Of a stretch of DNA of 64,000 nt, positions 56,643 through 64,000 are shown in pieces (position 1 is the stretch's first letter; each line of letters starts with the position of its first letter). The DNA comes from Termitomyces sp. T153 (taxonomy: Eukaryota > Basidiomycota > Agaricomycetes > Agaricales > Lyophyllaceae). The stretch covers positions 124,001-188,000 of the forward strand of contig JACKQL020000073.1 of NCBI GenBank assembly GCA_018296165.2, written 5' to 3'. The notes under the pieces are model-generated. The model was not told the origin of the DNA and did no database searches. It saw only the letters and a program-made list of their open reading frames with translations. A program made the translations under genes and the position numbers.

Positions 56643-57965
56643 ATGCCAGTTGAACAAAATCAATGGAGAACACATCATATTGGTCATGGTTTTTTCAAAT
56701 GCTTGGAAATGCATCAGAATTCTTTAGAAGGCATCAAATCTTCTTTGGCAGCCATCAAAACCTCATCAAAGCATCAAATTCAACCTTCTTTGGCAGCCAT
56801 ACTGCTTTTGGATGGTACACATAAATTAACAGACACATGTGACCCTAATTTTCAAATTCTTGACTTTCAGAACCTCTTTTGCTCACCAGCCACCACTCAT
56901 CTGCTCATCACTGTCTGCTATGCTATGTCTCCATCCACTGATGTCCTTTTCCAACAGTTCTACAACACTGAGAACTCTGTGTTGGTCTCTGCTCTGAGAG
57001 GAGACTTGTCAGATCTCCAGGGTAGGGTCAAAGAATTGGTGAGCAACCCTACTTGTAGGATACTATGCAACACTCACAGATGGTGTTCAAGAAATCTTTG
57101 TGGAAGCAAATTTCCCAGGCCAAGGACAAACAACTTCTCCTGGAGGCTAGGAAAAGGTTTTCCAACAAGGCCCTCCAAATTCTATCAGGCAAGCTGTTAG
57201 ATGTGAAGACAATTGAGGAGTTGAAAGAGAAGGCAGGGGGTGTATTTCAAGGAGTCATGGGCAAGGAAGAAAGCCCAGGAGGTCAACAAGGGCCAGGGAG
57301 CAGGAGGAGTGGCAGGTCCATGTTCAATGTTGGATTCCTCACCTTCAGAAATTTTTGAATGTATTTCAGCAATTGATCTGCTGATGCTGGCAGTAGGTCT
57401 GGTGTCTCCAGCAGGTCCTTCATCACAACCCAGTAGAGTATTGGTGTCAAGTCCATCATCTCCAGCAGAGCTGATCCCAGGCTGATCCTGGCTGATCAGA
57501 AAGGCTAGCAAAGCACAGATTCCCCAATGAGAATGGAGGAAATACACTGTCTGAACTCTACCTCATAGTCCTCCCCCACCCAGCCAGTCCAAATATCAAT
57601 CTGCCACCTTGGACAAAGACAATGAGAATTACAAGTATGATGACAACAAGCATTCCAATGATGAGGGACATTGGCAGGGGGAGATCACACCATCAATAAG
57701 GTTAGGGAAGTACCCCATGACAGCACCTCCTTGCACAGGGGCATGGCTAGACCCCTCTTGCCAATACTGTCAGAAGAAGGGGCTCCAATGTGTCAAGACA
57801 AAGAGAAGAACCTTGTGCAATGCCTGCCAGCTTGTCCTCAAGAAAACATGCAGTCTCACAAGGGATCACAGAGAAGAGGTCTGGAGGAACAAGGGAAAGA
57901 AGGGAAAGAAGGAGAAAAGGCAGAAAAAAACCAAGTCTGCTGAGTATGTTGAGGGTAAGTGTTGA
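56643..57965 (+). pseudogene. Uncharacterised gene relic with paired-cysteine zinc-cluster-like motif
   Basis: Frames in series: 56643-57050 (ALRGDLSDLQGRVKELVSNP), 57065-57358 (KKSLWKQISQAKDKQLLLEA, K-T-I-E-E-L-K-E-K-A-G-G-V-F-Q) and 57609-57965. The last has C-Q-Y-C-x6-C-x8-C-N-A-C-x7-C (about 57757-57850), then a Lys-rich tail (KGKKGKKEKRQKKTKS) and a GTAAGT donor at 57955. The cysteine spacing is close to that in the antisense genes of elements D and E, so the locus may be a relative outside a visible retrotransposon. The function is unknown; zinc and nucleic-acid binding are guesses. Confidence 0.45.
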
Positions 57966-58318
57966 TTTCCCCACTTTGGAATGAAAAAAAAAAGACTACT
58001 CACTTGCACTGGATATCTGGCAGATTTCTTTTCTCACTCCACTGAGCGGCTGTTCTCTATAAGCAGTTTTCCTCCTCTGGACTTAGCCAATTCATAACAT
58101 TTTTCACAGCCACATTGTACTGTGAAAATGCCTCTAGTTATGAGCTGTCAAGATCCTCAACACCCAGAAATTTTTTTATCTCCTCTTTAATTTCCTTTGA
58201 CATTGTTTGCTGGACCATGTCCCTGACAGAAATTTTTATGAGTGCCCTTGGATCTTTATGTTGGTTCTATGATCTCCAGGAATTTTGTATGTAGTTTCCA
58301 ACTTTCTACTAGAAGGCA
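57966..58318. other. Unassigned sequence
   Basis: Probable continuation of the zinc-cluster gene relic. No frame of interest. Confidence 0.35.
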
Positions 58319-58528
58319 TTAGGAGTCTGGATTTAGCAAATGTGGATGGGGACTCACCTTGATTTTCTCTGCCCACTCTTCTCCAGTTTCTGGTGCTGTT
58401 CCCTTACTGGCCCAGTAGTTGAAAATATTGGTGAGGATTTTATCTTTTAAGATTGTAGTTCTAGCCTGATGATTTGGCTCCTGCCAATACATTTCCTTAT
58501 ATGGTTCAAAAATTGCCCTCTCATCCAC
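58319..58528 (-). pseudogene. Uncharacterised gene fragment
   Basis: A 69-codon minus-strand frame contains EPYKEMYWQEPNHQARTTIL, KDKILTNIFNYWASKGTAPE and G-E-E-W-A-E-K-I-K, then a GTGAGT-type donor near 58360. It looks like a real protein exon, but I do not recognise the family. Confidence 0.35.
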
Positions 58529-59359
58529 AGTGAAGAGTGGTTCTGTTCATCTTTTTCTCAGAGAAAATATTGGTACTGGCACCTATTGGACATTGGATAT
58601 AGGGACATTTTGTAGGCCCATTTGTTAAATTCAATTTTTGTCAAACACTGAATCACATGATCTTTCACCCACATGAAAAACTTTCAGAGAATGCACTGGA
58701 GCTGGCATCCACCTGCCAGAGCAGATGAAGGCTAGCTGGGAAGGTCTGTCTCTCTCTGTGTCAAAAAACTGTCTGTCTCTTTATTAAATTGTCTTGCACC
58801 AATTGAAGAACATAGATGGCCTACCAGATCAGATGGCCTACCAGATCAGATGACCTACTGGATCTGATGTCTGCTCAGTGGACTGGACATTGGCTGGCAG
58901 TCCACAAGTTCCACTAATTCAATCAAATTGTCTTGTACCAGTCTTGCTAATTTTTTCCTCACCTACTAAGAGGCATATAGATTTCAGATAACCTTGAAGA
59001 ACTACACCAGCAGTGACAAAATCCAATTTGTTACTAATGTCACCAACACCAATGAATATCTGTTTTTCTATTGTCCCTTCTAATGTCCATCTTGGCAGAC
59101 AGTCTGATGGTGGCTTTCCTACTTTAGCCTAGTGCATATCTCTTGAGGAAAACTTTCACAATAAAATTTTCTTCAAGAATACCTAATGTTGTGGAAAGAT
59201 TGCCGATATTGATCATCATCTGCCACACATCATTTGCGCCTCTTCACATCAATCAATCATCTTGTATGGGGCTCATAACAATTTTTCTTTCCTATCTCAT
59301 ATGTGCTGCTACATAAATCTCCTGCTGGCAGGCACACTCTTTGACACCTCATTTGCATC
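58529..59359. other. No recognisable gene
   Basis: CpG-poor sequence with short frames only. A short direct repeat, GATGGCCTACCAGATCA, lies near 58813-58850. Confidence 0.4.
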
Positions 59360-62300
59360 ATGAATTTGAATGCTATGATGCAGCACCAGCAACAAAAACC
59401 TACAGTTCTCAGGCAAAGAGATCTTATGCCTGCTGAAGAAAAGACAAGAGTCATCCAGAACTCTAGAGGATTACTTATACTGGTGAAAGAACAAGTGCCC
59501 ATTGGTCCAATTCCAGTTGTTACTTCTGCTGTACCATTCCCAGCCACCAATAATAACCATGATTTTTTTGGGGACACTACAATGGTAGATGATATATATC
59601 CTGTCCCCATGAAGCATGGCAAGGTAAATTTTCATGGAAAAATTGTGCAACATATTATTGTTCATATGTTATAGATACAGGCAGACTATCTCAATGACTT
59701 CATCAACTATGTTCCACAGTTGCTCAATGGTTTACTCAGTCATGAATCCATTGGTGATATTAGCCATTGTCATGCATGTCCTGACAAACCTCTTGCACAA
59801 TGGCAATGCCATGATTGCATTGGTTCAAGACTTCTTTGTTGTAGGTGTTTACACTGAACACATTAATCCAACCCACTTCACTGACCAGAGATATGGAATG
59901 GCAAATACTTCCAGCCCATAAACTTATCTGATGCAGGTGGCTATTTCTATGTTCCCCACCATGCAATTCACAATTGCCATGGTAGCATGACCTGGGTGAA
60001 TGTTCTTGAGGACTATGGATAAAAAAATGACATCAAAGAGCAAGACTTCCTGCAAGCCATCCAGAGTATGTCAACATTGTCATGGTGTTATCAGGCATGC
60101 TTCAATTACTAATACAGATCATGATGAACCAATTGATATCAATGTAGAAACAGGGATTGATAGCAACATGTTTCTGGCACTGGATTTGCTGGTGGAAATG
60201 CAGTTTTTATCAAGTAATCTGTCCTCAGAAATGCAGTTTTTAGCAGTGGATCCATTCCACAGGGTGGCAGCTCTGCTGTCCAATCTGTTGCTGCATCAGG
60301 AGGAACAGTTTTGGTCAGCGGATTCCATGGATCTGGAGTCAAATCCATCAAATGTCTCTATGCCTACTGCACATGCCAAAATTCTGGCTAGAATTCAGAT
60401 ACTAGAGGAGGAGCAACAAGAACTAGAGGATGATGACACCATGAAAGATGGAGAACTGCCATTGGAACAAGTACCAATGGAAGATGTTCCTTCACATGGA
60501 CCTCAAGAAATGGAGGAAAATCATACTGCTCATGTTGATGGACTTCCTCCCTCTGCAGCCACTGCTAGTTTCAATCCACCATCTGCATATGGGTGCCATA
60601 TTGAGAAAATTGATTGCTTTGGAAACCTGATCACATGCATTGTACACACAACTGGTGTGCACTACATCAGTGTTGTTGGATGCAAGTGTTTTGGCCAAGA
60701 TGTCTGGGTCAAGGATGTCATTCACTCCTAGCTGATTCCCAGCACATTTGACCAGATGAGAACATATTTTACAACAGCCATTCTGGATGATTTTTGTCTG
60801 ACTAATTTAGAGTGCAAAGAATCAATGGCACCAGAGTGCAGTGAGCTTGTGATATTCTGTCCCACTTGCCCTCAACCAGGAGTGAATATTCCATCAAACT
60901 GAGAAGAAAATCCAGTTTAGTGGAAGTTCAATTGCTCATTGATGATGGATGGAAACTTCAAAGGCAGATCATGTCTGTCATCATAATCCTGCTTGGGATG
61001 TATGGCATTTCAAAGGAGGAGGAATGATGCCCAGGAGGGATGAACTTGATGAATATCTTAAGTTTGCAAAGAATAGACTGATGGTGAGTTTTTTCTTGGA
61101 TTGCTGATATGTGTCCTTATTGATTGACTATTAATGTTTGCATCCAAATTGCCCCCATCTGCCATCCAATATCTGCTGTCTGCTGTCTGCTATCAACCTC
61201 TACTCCAGCCATCTGGTGGGTCCATTGCCAGGGAGCTCCTTATGAAAACAAATTCAAGGCCATCAAAAAGGCACTTCTATTGAACAAATCATGTGACATT
61301 ACTAGAGTTGTTGCAACAGCATGCACCCACCATAGCTGCTTTGCTCCCAACAGTGTAACAAACTTAACCCATGGTGAAGGCCAAGTGTATACAGACTTTT
61401 CCATTACACATGCATTGAAGACAACCAACATTGAATCCATTAAGCATCTCTTGCTGGTATATGACATAGCATGCCAGTAGTATGTCAAGTTTTTCAAATG
61501 ATTAGCAGAGGCAGGGGAAGTTTTACCAGATAATCTACTGGTTGACTATGCAATTAGCCTCCTTCATGTCTATGGCCATGAAGAAAATTGCTTTTTCTGC
61601 TTTGCCCCATCATTTATTCTAGGAGTTGGCCACATTGCTGGGGAGATAATTGAAAGTCTTTAGTCTACTCTCAATGAAGTTTCACAGATGGCATGAACTG
61701 CTAGTCTTGCACAATCAGGTGGAAATCCTTGACAATCATATGTGTTACTCCAACTCAAAGAAGTTACTTGATATGGTTCCTTCCCTATGCTGAAAATACT
61801 TGACAGCCATTTAGATGAGTGAGGCTGCTATTCATTATTCTGCTGAATGGTCCACAGGAATCTCAGCAGAACTGATATCAAGCTGGGAGGCTGAGATCAC
61901 CATTGCTGAAAGTCTGAGGGACCAAGACAAAAAGGCAATGGACATCCTTAATGCTTGAACCATAAGCTTCCAAGCAAGACATGGTGGTAATCTGGTGGAC
62001 AGTGAATTGGAAGCCAGGGGCTGGATGCCAGATACTGATACATTCTGGATTCAACTTGTACTTGACATTGAAGAACAGCAGTGAGTCAAACCCAGATGGT
62101 TTCACCACTGTTAAGCACTAATTGTTATATCAGGATTGCATTACAAGACCATGTCCATCAGATGAGTCAGCAGGCATGGGAGGATGAGCAACAAAAGGTT
62201 GAAGCAGACAGAGAATTGTTAAGGGTTCAACTGAATGTCCTGGCTGCTTTCCAAGCCAAGCATGGTTATTCTTCCAATTTACAAGGACTACACCACCCAA

Positions 62301-63298
62301 GATGGATGAGATTCCTGGTGCATTTGATGAAAAAATGTCAGAAGACAATGAAACATTGCCCTATCCAGTGGCAAACCCACTGGCCAGACCAGATCTGCTG
62401 TTGGAACTGGATTGCACTGCACCAGAAGACTTTGAAATATCCTTGCCATCAACAATTGCTGGTAATTACTCAGAACTGTCTAGTATTGAAAGGCAATTGC
62501 ATTTGCTTCAAATTGAAAGGCATATTCAAGGACTTTGAGAGCTCATTGCCAAAAAATCTTTCATGTATTCTCATATTGTCCAGGTTGCTCCAAGCAAAAG
62601 TGTCAAAACCTGAGCCAGGGCATCAATTGACAAAATTCAAGCAGCCATTTCCATCAAAGCCAGGGCTTATGGAAAATGTTGCAGTGCTCTTATGTGACTA
62701 GGCATAGATTCCACATTTGACAAAAAATATTGCATTCTGCAGAAAGCAGATCTTGTAGCAAGCACAGCTATATGTGATCCAAATATTCCTGGATCATCAA
62801 GAATAAAGGTTTCTTGAATATGGCAAGCTAATCCAGATATGGAAGATAACCCTGAAACTCTCTATGAATGTAAGTTGCTTTCTGCTCAGATATCCATTGT
62901 ATCATTTTCAATCCACCTGCCAATTCTGTTCATTCACCACATCCATTCATTTGTTGTCAATGTGTTGACCCACTTTCCTCTTTGATTTGCCAGTATCAAA
63001 TTCATAACCAATCTCACCAGTCCATTGGGTGCACTACCTCCATGCAAGAGCACAACAAAACAGATGGACAGAAGAATGTCAGCTTGTTACCAGTAAAATG
63101 AAATGGACTGTTTGCTATTTCCTTAAGCAGGCAGAAATCTGGTCCAAAAGGAGCATGTCAGCTAAGAAAAAAGGCCTCCAAGCCTATGCTGACAAAAAGG
63201 TGGATATGTGGCATGAACTGAGTTCTTTGGCAACTCATGAGTTTAGAAGGGTATACAATGATTTTACACCTCCTCAAAGGGCAACAACACCTTTATAA
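59360..63298 (+). pseudogene. KDZ-superfamily transposase gene with CxC2 cysteine cluster, decayed
   Basis: From ATG 59360 an N-terminal exon runs to 59623. A GT-AG intron (59624-59674) joins it to QADYLNDFINYVPQLLNG. The CxC2-like cluster follows (C-H-A-C-P...W-Q-C-H-D-C...L-L-C-C-R-C, then W-N-G-K-Y-F-Q-P; 59770-59920). 60000-60731 is an unbroken 243-codon stretch ending in T-C-I-V-H-T-T-G-V-H-Y-I. Next are C-P-T-C-P-Q-P-G-V-N (60862) and M-M-D-G-N-F-K (60943). The core has H-H-S-C-F-A-P-N-S-V, ALKTTNIESIKHLLLVYDIA (61410-61477), H-V-Y-G-H-E-E-N-C-F-F (61567) and G-E-I-I-E-S-L-stop-S-T-L-N-E-V. The C-terminus (62081-63298) ends with ADKKVDMWHELSSLATHEFR. Stops replace expected Trp and Arg codons. 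I saw no terminal inverted repeats. Confidence 0.8.
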
Positions 63299-64000
63299 TG
63301 GAGAGTGTAATGGGATGAACAAATGGCTGATTATACCAGATTTTCTATGCACATCATATCTGCCCTGCCAACTGGAACCACCATTTCCATAGCAGATTTG
63401 CAACCTTACCACTTTGGAACAATGTCACATGTAGTCTACATTGTTGATTCTGCTACTGTAAAAGGCCTACTTTCCTCAGCTACTAGCTCATAACTGTGCT
63501 AAATCCTTCTAGCTTTGCACTCTTACATGGCCTCTACTGCTGCTCTACAAACTCAAACCTCAGTTGACCAACAGTCACTGGGTCTCCAAAACCTGATATT
63601 TTATGTTGAATCACAGGTGCATGCAGCACTTGCTATTTATGGCAACCTTGAGAAACACAAGGATTGTAGGTGGATGTTACAACACCTGGATAAAGAATTG
63701 GTAAGGACTATATTCTCCTATATCTGGGTATAGCAGCATTGAACAACATTAAATACAATGTTCCAGACCTCATCATGTGTCTGAGCCAATGGTACTCTCT
63801 AGCAGACAGAGATGACATCCCTCAAGTAATCTGGGAGTCCTTTCAGGGATGGACAGTTCCCATTCATCCAGGTAAAGTTGTGCACTGGTATGGCTGTAAT
63901 TGGTGGAGCTATATAGGTATTGAGACCAAGCACCTAAATATGAGACTGCTGAGGGTTGTCTTCTCATCCATCAAAATGCAACTTGCAATGAATTGTCAAG
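63299..64000. other. Unassigned region after the KDZ gene
   Basis: A plus-strand frame at 63515-63733 (QSLGLQNLIFYVESQVHAAL, E-K-H-K-D-C-R-W-M-L-Q-H-L) is followed by a second stretch (63740-64000) with MCLSQWYSLADRDDIPQVIW and W-Y-G-C-N-W-W. They look like protein, but I do not recognise them. They may be the start of another gene that continues beyond the window. Confidence 0.35.

Overview
This window is a piece of a filamentous basidiomycete nuclear genome, most likely an Agaricomycete. The evidence is short GT-AG introns (about 50-65 bp), chromodomain-bearing Gypsy retrotransposons, KDZ-type transposases with CxC2 cysteine clusters, a DUF2235 gene and an F-box-like relic. I had no database access, so family calls rest on recognised motifs. 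Almost all of the 64 kb is nested, decayed transposable elements. I see one convincingly intact host gene: an 11-exon, 505-residue DUF2235 protein at 18742-20828.

Layout. 1-5130: a young, CpG-rich chromovirus-like LTR element (A), with its 5' LTR cut by the window edge. It sits in an older reverse LTR (5131-5918) of the same family. 5919-10045: LTR scraps of several families, a 258-bp solo LTR or TRIM carrying a tRNA-like sequence, and a fragment of E-type pol. 10046-16416: decayed genes, including a PIF1/Helitron-type helicase C-terminus and an F-box-like pseudogene, split by a solo LTR with a perfect target-site duplication (TSD). 16990-21870: a CpG-containing island with the DUF2235 gene and a decayed polyketide-synthase-type thioesterase. 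21880-29823: a CxxC-module pseudogene, a solo LTR nested in a solo LTR (each with a perfect TSD), and two KDZ fragments. 29824-36560: two Gypsy copies (G1, G2) in tandem, both truncated. 37241-56098: chromovirus D, 5'-truncated by another LTR and split by a complete 10.8-kb Gypsy element (E, 41861-52649). D resumes at 52650 and ends with its 3' LTR at 55243, inside another LTR fragment. 56137-64000: a zinc-cluster gene relic and a nearly full-length decayed KDZ transposase gene.

How the parts fit. Two Gypsy families (A/D and G) look self-primed in the Tf1/sushi manner: the bases after the 5' LTR are complementary to a site in the LTR, which in the A/D family lies about 30 bp after a TATA box. 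Element E instead has a tRNA-type primer site. Between integrase and 3' LTR, A, D and E each carry an extra gene on the opposite strand. It is intron-containing, coiled-coil rich and, in D and E, has a paired-cysteine zinc-cluster-like motif. A similar motif is found in a separate locus at 57.7 kb. This recurrent antisense cargo gene is the most interesting feature. Old elements are depleted in CpG, rich in TpG/CpA and often have stops where Trp, Arg or Gln is expected, which points to cytosine-methylation decay. Element A and the DUF2235 island largely escaped it.
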